Below are positions 1 through 11,381 of a DNA stretch of 64,000 nt, one piece after another. The notes below the pieces were generated by a model, which saw only the letters and a program-made list of their open reading frames with translations, did not search any database and was not told the origin of the DNA. Both the position numbers and the translations under genes were made by a program. Each line of letters opens with the position of its first letter. Positions within the stretch are counted from its first letter, which is position 1. The DNA is from Mercenaria mercenaria (taxonomy: Eukaryota > Mollusca > Bivalvia > Venerida > Veneridae), in the NCBI RefSeq assembly GCF_021730395.1, contig NC_069363.1:23720001-23784000 (forward strand), given 5' to 3'.

Positions 1-581
1 TTATGTTGTTGTATGTATCCGATGTTCATGTGGAACGCGAAAGCCATTCTGTGCCATGGAAGCGATATAAGGTACCATAGTCGTTGCACCAACATCAGCC
101 CGAAATAGTTTAGCATATTACGTTGCACCAGTCTTGTCTCACCTGGACCTACACAAAATGTAGTCTCCCAAATCTGTCGTGTAGTAATTGTCTGGATATT
201 GAGGAGATGTCAACTGCTAACCTCTACACAAAAACAAGAATGAAAATCCAACAGGGAAAGCCACGTTCTAAAAACGCAGCCTCCCCAAACGTAAACCCAG
301 CACGCGGACGCACACACGGCCAACAAACAGAAACACACACGAAGTAAACACACAAGGACAAAACAAACAAAGAAAGGAACAAAGTGCCTTGGAACGGTCA
401 GTGGCATAACCACCGCTGGGGAACTTAAACCGGTTTATGGTGCACCTAACCCCACTCTTACCCCCACCATGTTCCAAAGTCACAGGACAGTGTAAATAAA
501 AGTTATCCCGGCTAGGTGAAACTCTAACATACGTAAAGGCAACAGAAGGCATTCAATGTAAAACACAAAAAAATGCTCTTG

Positions 582-582
<1 letters not shown>
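1..582. other. No recognisable gene
   Basis: Open frames here are short, overlap on both strands and show no family motif. I see no splice-bounded exon and no repeat family that I can name. Confidence 0.4.
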
Positions 583-612
<30 letters not shown>

Positions 613-627
613 ATATATATAAATATA
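583..627. repeat. (AT)n-(GT)n-(AT)n microsatellite
   Basis: A compound dinucleotide run: AT repeats, about ten GT repeats, then AT repeats again. Nothing indicates a function. Confidence 0.9.
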
Positions 628-939
628 ATCATTAAGAAACTAAAACGCATATACTCAATGCCTCTTCAGAAGACAGAGCGACAAGGGAAGCACCCTTATC
701 TTAAGGGCCCGACGAAACAGGCCAGACGACAAGAAATCAAAATAGCTCAGTCCTGGTGGGATTTAAGAAATACCTTTCATAGAGTCCTCCACCTGTTTCG
801 TTAGATACAATCAAAGAGGAAAGCCTAGCGTCCAGCTAAACTATTGTAATGGTATTTAAAAAGAGTAATAGGCCTAAAAACATTGAATATTCTATGATAG
901 CCATAAATTAAATATTGTAACGAAATTTACTTCTTGGAG

Positions 940-1350
940 TAATTTTTTCTACACAGAAATCTTTATTTCAACAAGCAATGAAAACCTTATTCTCTCTTAA
1001 CTCATTATTTGATGTTGCATCTTTTAATGTATATGAGAAAGTTAAGTTGCTTGGTTCGACGATTGCTACAGTTTTAAACTATGGATGTTAAATATGGGGC
1101 TTCTATAAAGCTCCAGATATTGAACGGTTATATATGAAACAAACTTTGCAAGTAACACATAAAACACCTAATGCTACAGTATATGGTAAATTTCAACGAG
1201 TTCCAATGGGTGTAATTCGAAAGGTTAGATCTGTTAAATATTGGTTTAAAATCATAAAATGTACAGATTCTATTATATTTCAGGAAACTTTAAATTATTC
1301 AGTTTACGTGATGAAAATGTTGATTACATTGTATACAAATTAAAGGTCTA
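940..1350 (+). mobile_element. LINE fragment (post-RT C-terminal part)
   Basis: The + strand reads a diverged C-terminal LINE segment: an 'IWGFYKAPDIERLY' stretch, then 'TPNATVYGKFQRVP', then 'KYWFKIIK'. This order is typical of the region after the reverse transcriptase in a mollusc non-LTR retrotransposon. The best open part is 1134-1343. The frame upstream is interrupted by an in-frame TAA just before the 'IWG' motif. It is an old, 5'-truncated relic, and family assignment beyond LINE is uncertain. Confidence 0.6.
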
Positions 1351-1445
1351 CAGAATGATGTTAAAAAGCAATTAGATGACACAGGATTTTCATATTTAAG
1401 GAATAATATATCAGTGTCAAATGTGCAAATAGAAAATGTAATAAG

Positions 1446-2380
1446 GTGTTTATACGATCAATACTTACAACAATGGAAAATTATGATGTCAGTGGTGAAG
1501 TACTACAGTGGTTATCATCTTTCTTGAAAAACATATCAATTAATGAAGTCGTTGAAGGTGAATATTCTAAGAGCGTCCATGTAGAATTTTGTATTCCCCA
1601 GGGTATTGTACTTGGTGTTCTGATGTTTTTATGCCGTATCAATGACCTACCGCTCTGTGTGAAATCACAAGTGAGACTTTTCCCAGTTAATTGCTTACTA
1701 TATCGTGAAATAAAAAACCAAAACGACCATGTTAAATTACAAACGGACTTGAAAAATCTTGAAATATGGGCTGCGGAGAGGAGAATAAAATCTAATCTTA
1801 GTAAATGTTACACCACAATTTGATTCCTACAGAGAAACTGAAAACATTGTTCATTTGAATGTAGAAAAACAGGCTTCATTGTTTTAGATCGGTCCAAGCT
1901 TGAGAATGGTTCAGTCATCTGGGATCCCAATTCTAAAAAGGATATTGATGAATTAGAATAAAAGTCAAAGAATCGGAGCCAGATTTAAAATGAACGATTA
2001 TTGATCTGATCTAGGGAACCAGGATGTGTAGCACAAATGTTACTCAGGCTGAAATTAGACTCTCTAAAAGATCGTCATGATTACAACAGCCGTGTGATGC
2101 TGTACAAGATCACAGAGGGTAAGTTGCCAGCAGTGGACCCTGATGTATACCTGAAAAGTAAAGCCGAAGGACTATCAGTAAAAAGTAAAACATCTAGTGA
2201 CTTTGTCACGTTAAATATTGTGGAAAAAAAGAGTATCCAATAACACTCGTGCTTATAAAATACCATTTGCTCACGTAGACCACTTTAAAAACTCGTAAAA
2301 ACATTTGTGGACTGGAACCGCCTTGATGATAGGCTAGTGCAAGTGATCACAGTTGAGGGTTTCAGGCAGTCAGCCAAAAA
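1446..2380 (+). mobile_element. LINE fragment (reverse transcriptase to C-terminus), Jockey/CR1-like
   Basis: At 1446-1823 a reverse transcriptase segment carries 'IPQGIVLGVLMF' and 'RINDLPL', and has 'VRLFPVNCLLYREI' where an active copy would have VRLFADDCLLYR, so the catalytic Asp pair is lost. From about 1885 the frame resumes as 'SVIWDPNSKKDIDELE', then 'LDSLKDRHDYNSRVMLYKI' and 'NIVEKK' (2037-2243), the usual end of this LINE type. There are several stops and frameshifts, and both halves derive from one element type. The unrelated LINE tail just upstream shows that two relics lie side by side. Confidence 0.75.
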
Positions 2381-3260
2381 CTCGATTAGAGTCGCTCCAC
2401 CCTGTAGGATTTAAACCAGAAGTGATTCTCCTATGTAAAACTACAGATACAGATGCAGCAGTAGGGGAGGTAATTCCTTTTCTTTGTACACAATTACGTA
2501 GTTGCATTGTCCCACTGACTTGGCAATAAGCATCGATTTTCATACAAATCCAAAGGATAATTTGACTACCAACGACCATTTTGCTTCTGAATCCTACAAT
2601 GAAGCCCAATGGAAAAACAGTAGGTTTATAAACATGGTTAGTGGATTTTTATAGGTAGAGCAATAGTGGCGGACTGGTAGCTAATGACAGAATTTCAATC
2701 TCCTGTTATTAAGTTTGACATGGATGAATTATGTTATTATCTCCCTTTCCTGATAATCTTTGTTGAAAGAACATTAGATTGCATTTGAAATCTCTCAGAT
2801 ACAAATTACCGTCACTGTTTAAATACTTTTAAGCTTCTAACCTTTAAAATGGTTTAACTCTTAAAATATTCGCATGATATTTTTTTTCAGAAATGTCAGG
2901 CCAATTCTGTATGACCACAAAATGTCTTTAATCACTGAAACAGACACATACATTTTTGAAATCTAACAGGTGATATTTATGTATTTATAACTGACCAAGA
3001 TACAGAATACTTTTTTTGTGATTCTTTTGCCTTTCTTTGCTTATAATGCATACGCATGTGGTCAGAATTTGACTAAAAATAAAAATAGCACTTTTTTAAG
3101 GCTGAGTTTTTGTACTCGTCTGTTCTTCTTTCATAAATGTTAGGTAACCTTTTTACATAGGCAAACTATATATTTTCTTATTTGGCATAAGAGGACCTTC
3201 TAGAAAACGTATCGTTTTGTACATAATTTTCCAGTTCACGTAACACTCGAAAAGAGGCGT
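2381..3260. other. No recognisable feature
   Basis: AT-rich sequence with homopolymer runs and only short shadow frames. Confidence 0.4.
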
Positions 3261-3261
3261 G

Positions 3262-3540
3262 ATGTAGTATATATAGATAGATAGTAAGCTTTATTTAACG
3301 TTGCATATAATCCAACATACAACATGAGCTACAAAGCTCTTGTGCAACAAACTAGGTAACAGATACTTACCTGCGCTTATTTTACCTCCTGGTACAACCC
3401 TTTCAATGTCGAGTGCCAATCAAGGGAGATACCAGTACCATTTTTCACGTCTTTGGTCACAGGTGACGCAGCCGGGGATCGAACATCAGACCTCCTGCAC
3501 TCAAAGCGGACACTCTACCACTAGGCTTTTGATGTGGCAG
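3262..3540 (-). mobile_element. tRNA-derived SINE
   Basis: Read on the - strand, the 5' end at about 3540 has an A-box-like 'TAGTGGTAGAGTG' and a B-box 'TGTTCGATCCC' in tRNA spacing. A non-tRNA body of about 180 bases follows, ending near 'GTTAAATAAAGCTTAC' and a short (TATC)n tail at 3268-3285. A tRNA head plus simple-repeat tail is the structure of a Pol III SINE, not of a working tRNA gene. The family name was not established. Confidence 0.75.
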
Positions 3541-4335
3541 TGCAACCATTGTGCAAAGTTTTAATCATGTAAAATTTGGAAAGTTATTGACACATGTACA
3601 AATTTGATATATAAAAACACCATAAATTTTAAAGCCCTGCTCCGCGTCTATTCAAATTCTATTGCCGTGTATATGCAACCCATGATTACAATAGGTACTG
3701 TAACAGTTAACGGCCACGCGCCACACTTTAGCACGCAAAACCACAGGTATTTTATATAAAATAGACTCTATTTTGACAGGCGTCACTGTTCATAGTCAAG
3801 ATTATCATGCTTTTTTTCAGTGACAATTTAAAGTTAAAAGGTACGACTAGAGCAGGTCTTAATAAACTCCTAATTCCGCGCAGGCGCAGAACGGCTGCAC
3901 CAACTCTGCAATGAGAAACATTCGTTTCGAGTATCCATCTATGTCGAAGAAGAGCTTTGTTACATGCGTCTATTAATTTAGAAAGATCAAGACCAAGTGC
4001 AGTTTAGTCAGTGATTTCTTTACAACTCTGTGATACTTTTTGCACATTCTGTTCCTATATGAAACTTTTTTGTCATACTATTACATTCTCTACCAACATT
4101 GAGGATAGAACAAACGACTTCTTCATTATTCAAAGATGACTCGTGATTAGCTTTCGGATAAAGACTTAGTTCGGATAAAGTATAGTTCAGCATACCATGA
4201 TCGTTTAGTCTTTTTTCTCTGCATCAGGTAATTCTTCTTGCATTTACCTTTATCATTTTATTAACCCTACTATACAAAGTATGGATAGCTTTCCTATTGA
4301 TCAGGTTGGCGTGACGTCACATCCGGAGCAATCGA
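3541..4335. other. No recognisable gene
   Basis: Non-coding sequence. A perfect GTGACGTCAC (CRE-like palindrome) lies near 4309-4318, but no gene start is visible beside it. Confidence 0.4.
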
Positions 4336-4343
4336 TTATGCAA

Positions 4344-7006
4344 ATTTAGTGTTTCCTGCAGGCCTTTTTAACATGGCGCAGCGCCATGCCCTGTTTGAAG
4401 TGCCGCCAAGGTGCCCTTCAAGCTGCCCGTTTGCGCCATGTGCCCTTTTATTTTATCAGGCTTTTGTATTTATCTTGAAAAGTGCCCTTTCAAAACCAGC
4501 CTGGATAGCCAATGTCCGCGGGGCATGTTCCGTGTATTGTACCGTCAATTAGCGGCTTTGATCAACAGGTCGACACGTGGATGCATCAACCGTGAATGAC
4601 CCTGATTAAGAACTGACAGGATTATGCAATCAATTACTGTTTTATGATTCTTTAATTGGAAACAGTAGATGAAAATTTGTTGTTTTTAGCACGTCGGCGG
4701 AGAAGCTACATTTAGCCTTTTTACGGAAGAGATGATTGAAAATGGTCAGTTAACACATGATTAAAGGATAATTATTTTAAAAGGTTGTAATCAATTAAAA
4801 TGTAGATTGATTGTTGCACATTTTTGATGCGCTCATTAGGCCTTTAAAAATAAAATGTTGAATGTTTGCCCTTTGCCGATCGCCGACCAACCCATGAAAA
4901 ATGACCAGACTCAAAATGTTTTACATCGATTTTATCTACAAGATATATTTTATTCCTTCACAGATATCATTTATAAAAATAATACAAGATAAACATTTAA
5001 GCTTCAGAATGATACCAAATTCATTAAAATCGACGAATGTCTTGTTTAATAATTACGAAGTAGTACTTTCAAAAGCACATTCATGACGCGCCGACGCAGA
5101 AGTCGCCACCATCTTGAAAATTTGAAAACGTACATCGGTATGAAAATAACCGATAACCTAGCGATTAAGTTATAAAACCTGATCGAGATTTAAATGAATA
5201 AACTAAAAATGCAAGGCCCTAGTTTTGTTTTAGTAAATAATTTGTCAAAATAATTTGATAAGGCTGAAATTTAAGTTGAAAGTGCACGGCCGCATTCAAG
5301 CAAGCCGAAATTTTGAATTATTATTCGCAATGAACCATAGGTATTCACATGTATGTTTATTTTACTTAATACTGTATGATTAGATAGAAAAAAAACCCAG
5401 ATTCTTAGTCAATCATTGATTCAAACTAGTGTATGTAGGCTGAGCACTACCAAATAGAATGTAAGCCTCCGCAGGTCTAGTCACAAGTAGTCCAAATATA
5501 AATAGTACTAATCTTTTTTCCTTTCCTAGTGCATTTTCTCGGCAGCAACGTGCTTACTTTTACACTACCGCGTTTCAGTATGTATCACTTTGCATTCTAA
5601 TGAAATCGGCATGTTCCTATCGCATGCTAGATAAAAATGGCGGCGTAAGAATTTAATGTCACGAAAAGAGAAATTGAAAGAAGCGAAAAGTAGTAAATTC
5701 AGCGGGTTGTATTTAACGAACTGTAGTTTTCTTATATAAAAGTTAACACCCCCTTTTCTTTTTGTTTTTCTAAAGTAGTGATCTAGTTCTTTATGGGAAT
5801 ATAAGTGTCTGAAAATCTGATATGCTAGAAAATGTCTAAACACCGTTATGAAGTGAGTGGATTTTATATGAAATAAAGAACAGCTGGATTTAGTGGTGTT
5901 CAGCCTGTATCGCAGAAACTTGATAAAAATAGTGGCAGACGATCTAATCTAGCAAATTTCACAGCATGTACTTTTTACGTAGCATTCTACTTTCGTTTTC
6001 GTATGCCCAAAAGGCTGAACACCACTAAATCCAGCTGTTCTTTATTTCATATAAAATCCACTCACTTCATAACGGTGTTTCGACATTTTCTAGCATATCA
6101 GATTTTCAGAGACTTATATTCCCATAAAGAGCTAGATCGCTACTTTAGAAAAACAAAAAGAAAAGGGGGTGTTAACTTTTATATAAGAAAGCTACAGTTC
6201 GTTAAATACAACCCGCTGAATTTACTACTTTTCGCTTCTTTCAATTTCTCTTTTCGTGACATTAAATTCTTACGCCGCCATTTTTATCTAGCATGCGATA
6301 GGAACATGCCGATTTCATTACAATGCAAAGTGATACATACTGAAACGCGGTAGGGTAAAAGTAAGCACATTGCTGCCGAGAAAATGCACTAGGAAAGGAA
6401 AAAAGATTAGTACTATTTATATTTGGACTACTTGTGACTAGACCTGCGGAGGCTTACATTCTATTTGGTAGTGATCAGCCAAAACAAAAGAAAAATGTAA
6501 CTTTCCATGTAGATTTGTCTTCTAAATCTTACTGACAACGAAGAACAATGGGTTTAATCAGCGATATAGGTACACAGTCATTGATTACATGTAGATTTGA
6601 CGAACTGCCTATGCTCTTAACGTAATTCAATGGTGAAATGGTATGTGATGATTGACAAAATAAAGTTGGGCATTGATAGTTGTTCAATAAAACTTGTTGC
6701 TTATTAAATTATCACCAGATATCTGTCTCTGAAAATGCAAGCCAGCAGTTCATGTTGGTAACAAAATAAAAATGTTTGAAAGTATGGTAAACATTATCTA
6801 AGGAATAATACAAAATATCTACCCCATATCTGAGATATGAAAAATTCTCAAATGCAATGTGAAAATAGTATGTAAAATGGTGTCTGTAAAATGATGCCAG
6901 CAAGCATACTTGGACGAATGCCCTTTCAGTGCCAAACCGCGCATTAAAAGTGCCCTTTTTCAAGGGAAACACCATGCCCCTTTTAGAGTCTGCAGGAAAC
7001 ACTAAA
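4344..7006. mobile_element. Putative foldback/DNA element with inverted ends around a palindrome
   Basis: The sequence TTTAGTGTTTCCTGCAG occurs at about 4346-4362 and again, inverted, at about 6990-7006. Just inside both ends lie related stretches rich in GCCCTT/GGCATG words. The interior contains the 1.04 kb near-perfect palindrome at 5438-6480. No transposase-like frame is seen and no clean target duplication could be fixed, so the element call is an inference from the inverted ends. Confidence 0.45.
5438..6480. repeat. Large palindrome, 469 bp arms, 105 bp spacer
   Basis: The left arm 5438-5906 and right arm 6012-6480 are reverse complements of exactly equal length, with only about ten mismatches seen by eye. 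The spacer 5907-6011 is unique. The open frames of 92 and 116 codons inside the arms are mirror copies of one another and resemble no family. The high arm identity implies a recent origin or ongoing arm-to-arm gene conversion. Confidence 0.9.
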
Positions 7007-7019
7007 ATTACCTTGGAGG

Positions 7020-9764
7020 TGAAAGCAGGACCTCGCAATTCGTAGCGAATTAACTAGCGGTGTGGGTTGTGATGTTTTAATTCTCAAATAAAACAAATCA
7101 AGAGTCATCTTTTTTATCATCTGCAGTCCTTACGCTATGGTACTATCTATATATTTTTCAAAAAAAGTAGGGTTTTTGTGATAATTGATTTTGTGGCATT
7201 TTAAAACGGTCTGGAAAAAGTGACAGATTATGTATTGTCTGCTCTTCGGCGCTACGGATCAGATATAATTAAAACAAGTTCCCAAGCTTATTCAACATTT
7301 TCTCAGTTTGCTATATATATATTAATCTAAACTAAATATCTGAGAACAAAACATTTTTTTTATTCAACTTCTTTGCTTGAAATCGTAGCAGTTGTTTCTT
7401 TCATCTCTTTCAAGTGTCTTGAATTTTTTTTCTTTTTAAGAAAGAACAGATCAAATAAATAGTAAATTAATTTTCTGATATTTTTATGTCTTTTTTAAAT
7501 AAGCTGATTTTCTAAATGTTTTAATGCTCTGAAATAATTATATTGTTGCCATTTTCTGAAATGTACTTTGTGCGATATATTTTATTTAGTTAATGTAAAA
7601 TGCTATAATGTCGAAGTACATTAAGTATGAAAGTCATTTAAATAAAGTTGAAAACTTATACTTTATTCTATATGTAATCTTATTGCAAACATTTTTTTTT
7701 TTTTTTTTGAAGAAATGTCCTTCCAGCCAAAAAATAGTTTGGTGAATTAATTTTAAAGTTTCAAATGAACTAAATGTTCGGGCATGTGTATTGGTTAAAG
7801 TTTTTTTTATGTAGTAGCTCTATTAATCCCTTTGTCAATGGACACGCAAATAACAATAATGTGCATCTTCCAAATATCATAGACCCTGAAGGCATACATC
7901 AAACGGATAAGACAGGAAATTACCATAAGGCCCCGAAGGGGTACATCAGAGGGATAAAACAAACAGGAAATCAATCTATTAAAAAGTGATAGTCATTAGG
8001 AACTGGTCAAACTGATTTTCATCAATATACCACATACTGATTGGTTTCCATAGTGATTTATGACTGGAATGAATGTTTTAATTTTGTGGTATGTGGAAGC
8101 AGTCAATTGTGACAGTCTAACAATTAACAAAAAAAAAATGGATATTGAAAACTACAAGAAATGACTAACATTGTTCTAGACAAAGCGTGCAAATTATCGT
8201 TCTCAGTTTTAAATAATTGACAAAACAGAGATCAGTATTTTTTTTAGTATTTTCGTAATTGGAAGTCATCAATTTATTGATACGTCCTGGCTTTTCGTAA
8301 AAAAGAAACTAGCATGCAGTTATTATATATATCATTTTATCTCCGCGTGTAACACAGTAGCTCTAGATGTCATATTACATTTAAAACAATTGTAACATAT
8401 AAAAAACCGCCTTGTGTTATAAATGCTATTGTGATCCTGATACCCTTCGAGGGAGAAAAAAATCCCTTCTCCAGTATTTACGCATAATGTGCTATTAAGC
8501 TTTAAATTATGACACCTCTCATTAAATTTCATACGAATGAGAATTTAGGTAAGAGGTGTTGATCTGATTAAATTTGGAGTGACTGAATCACTTTTGACAC
8601 CACAGTATAAGCTTTCTGGCTTTCAGAACTATTTTAATGGCAGGCTACTAAATAGAACGAGAAAAGTGAAACGAATGGAGAAACCTAATTAGATGAAATA
8701 GATTTTCTGTTTTATTTACTTTAAAAAGACCTCCGATTTTTTAAATTATAATTTTCATCCAGTCCGTCACAAATATGAGACCTTGCAGCTTACACGGATC
8801 AATGATGAATATCACGTCTGAAACCTAAAAAAGAAAGGTTTCTTTCTCGGGAGTGATTTCTGGAACAGCATGCTACATTATAAATTCACTGACTTATTAA
8901 TATTGCACAAAATTTTACTTAAAGCAGAGAAAAACAACCAGCACTAGTGAAACATGAAACGCTTTTCAATTACAATTTAGCGTTTGCTGTCACCTCCGCT
9001 TGTTGCTACGCAACGCGATACGCTGAAGTGCCCGGATATCCGACCTGATCAATTCAATCCGGTGTTGGCGCAGCATACCCATTCACGCACTGCAGTGTGC
9101 GAATCACGCACAAAATATCAAATGCATGCTTAAAAATTGCTTGGGGGTACATGCATGCAGAGATTCGAAACTCCTGCGTTCAAATGCCAAATCAGCATAA
9201 CCCCTGAATCGTGGGTGAGTATTGTATAGACAATTTTCCATCTTCGAAATAAGATTGTTAAAGATTTTTGCCATTTTGGTAAAGGGAAACTACTCTCCAG
9301 GTTAACTGTCCAAGCTAAATTCTAAGATTGCTGTTATGTTCCGTAAAGATCGAGTGGTTTATTATTCTTTTAAACAAAATTAATTTCATATAAATATAAA
9401 TTAAAGATCGAGTATTATATTCAACCAAGATCAAAGAGTGAACAACAAAACTGACACAAGGTGTCACGCTAATTGCCGATAATTACTAGCCAATTTATCG
9501 GCATTTAATCAACACCAGACTTTGTAAAATATTTCTTTCTTACTTTCTAAAACAATATGTTTTTTCTCCCTTTTTAATCTGTTTTGCACTTTGCTTTGAT
9601 TGCAGACCTCTCTAATTGTTGTTCCATCATCGTCTTTTAATCGTTTTTAATCATTTAACCGTTACTTCGGCGGGTGTCATCTTTGTGTATTGATTGATAT
9701 TTATTTGGGACATCTGATATTTTGACAGATGATTGACGGGCAGTTCGGTTAGAAATAATTTACT
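7020..9764. other. AT-rich, no recognisable gene
   Basis: Only short frames, homopolymer runs (for example poly-T near 7690) and a diverged tandem pair near 7870-7970. A good donor context (GTGAGT) near 9213 might close a non-coding first exon of ECHDC1, because the first coding exon of that gene begins with a 3' splice site at 11357. This is a guess. Confidence 0.35.
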
Positions 9765-9850
9765 GCTGAAGGGTCATAGGGGCGGTGCTGAAAGGGGTGA
9801 AGGGCGGCGATTGGGCAGAAGGGCGCCGCGAAAAAAGGGCAGGGCACTGC
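9765..9850. repeat. G-rich GAAGGGCG word cluster
   Basis: A short GC-rich island in AT-rich DNA made of repeated 'AAGGGCG', 'AAGGGGTGAAGGGC' and 'AGGGCAGGGC' words. Its reverse complement (CGCCCTT words) resembles the subterminal stretch at 4390-4470, so it may be the end of another copy of that element type. Confidence 0.3.
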
Positions 9851-10131
9851 ACCCTGCTATTCTGCTCTAGAAAAATCCCTATAAATATATCATGAACTTC
9901 ATTACAGTTCATAAAACATGATGAAAAATTAATGCTTTATTTTATCTTTCATACAAATTGCTGCAAAGCAGGACACAAGTTTGCATGAAAAAACATTTAT
10001 ATGCAAATTTCAATAGTTAAATAGAAAAATTTCAGATTGCCATGTAGTGTACCCCGAAATTTTGAAGTTTTCCCCTATTTTGCGAAGGCAGGGGATAGAT
10101 GTACCCTTAATTTTAAAAATGAGTGGGCATT

Positions 10132-11240
10132 CCTACCAGGCGTCCTCACGTTGATTAAAGTTTTGATGCACTTTCTCTATATATCTCTGTAATTACTAGA
10201 TGGATTTGATTCAAACTTAAAGTAGTTATTCCTGATCATCATCCATATCATATGGCACAAGCGTCATAACTCTTGCACCAATATTTTACTTAGAATTACG
10301 GTTAAAGCTTTTGTGCACTGTTGATGCTAAATATATTTGATTCAGACTCAAAATAGTTCCACATCTTCACCCACATCATGACTCAAGGTCCATAACTCTG
10401 GCACCAATTTTTCATAAATTATGCCCCTGTTTTACTTAAATTTCAAGTTAAAGTTTTGATGCATTTTCACTCTATCTCAGTTATTACAAAACGGATTTGA
10501 TTCAAACTTAAAATAGTTGTTCCACATCATCAACCACATCATTAGACATGCCATAACTCTGGCACCTATGATTTATGAATTATGCCCCTTTTTACTTAAA
10601 ATTTTGGAGTTGAAGCTTTGATGCAGTTTCACTTTATTACTATTATTACCAAATGGTTTGATTTAAACTAAAAATTCTTGTTTCACATCATCAAACACAT
10701 CATATGAAACAAGGGCCATAACTCTTTCATGAATATTTCATGAGTTATGCCCCCTTTTTACTCAGAATTCCAGTTAAATTTTGATGCTTTTTCACCATAC
10801 CTATGTTGTTACCAAATAGATTTGATTCATACTTAAAATGGTTGCTCCACATTATAACCCACTCATGTGACACAAAGTCCATAATACTGGTACCAATATG
10901 TTATGAGTTATGCCTTCTTACTTAGAATTTCAGGTTCAAATTGTGATGCATATTTGCTCTGGCTCAGTTATTACTAAATAGATTTGATTCAAATTTAAAA
11001 TAGTAATTCCACATTATTAGCCACATGATGCAAGATGATGCATTACTTTTGCAGAATTTTTTTTTTCATGAATTATGTTCCTTTCATACTCATTTAATGT
11101 TTTGATACACTTTGTCTCTGTTATTACTGAATACATCTGATACAAACATCTTTCTTTATCTCTGTTATTACTTAATAAAGTAGACACAGACTTAGGCTAT
11201 TGTCCAATATCTTCATCCACATTGGAGTGACAGCTCCAGC
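10132..11240 (+). repeat. Tandem array, ~160 bp units, diverged (family 1)
   Basis: About seven degenerate units, each containing 'GGATTTGATTCAAACTTAAA', 'CATAACTCT', 'TTTCATGAATTATGCCCC' and 'TTTTGATGCA'. The array starts with 'GGCGTCCTCACG' and ends near 'TTGGAGTGACAGCTCCAGC', a hairpin-like end also seen at 17610-17640. It is the same family as 15560-17620 and, inverted, 51905-52945. It is not coding. Confidence 0.85.
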
Positions 11241-11381
11241 TTAAAAAATTCACACAATGTACTTGAATTTATAATCAAAGAAACAAAAATCATGTCTTCA
11301 TACGCTGAATAAAAACAATAGAAAATTAGTAAGAAATTCTTATCTCTTACTTTTCAGGTGTGGACAGGACATGTAGCAACC

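Noticed and set aside
3450-3540. tRNA gene on the - strand
   Set aside because: It is the head of a SINE with a body and (TATC)n tail downstream.
5565-6353. Frames of 92 and 116 codons in the palindrome as paired genes
   Set aside because: They are mirror images of one arm sequence, rich in Phe/Arg by composition, with no motif.
8994-9012. RFX X-box (GTTGCTACGCAAC) as an ECHDC1 promoter element
   Set aside because: Half-site spacing is one base short of the consensus and no transcription start is visible nearby.
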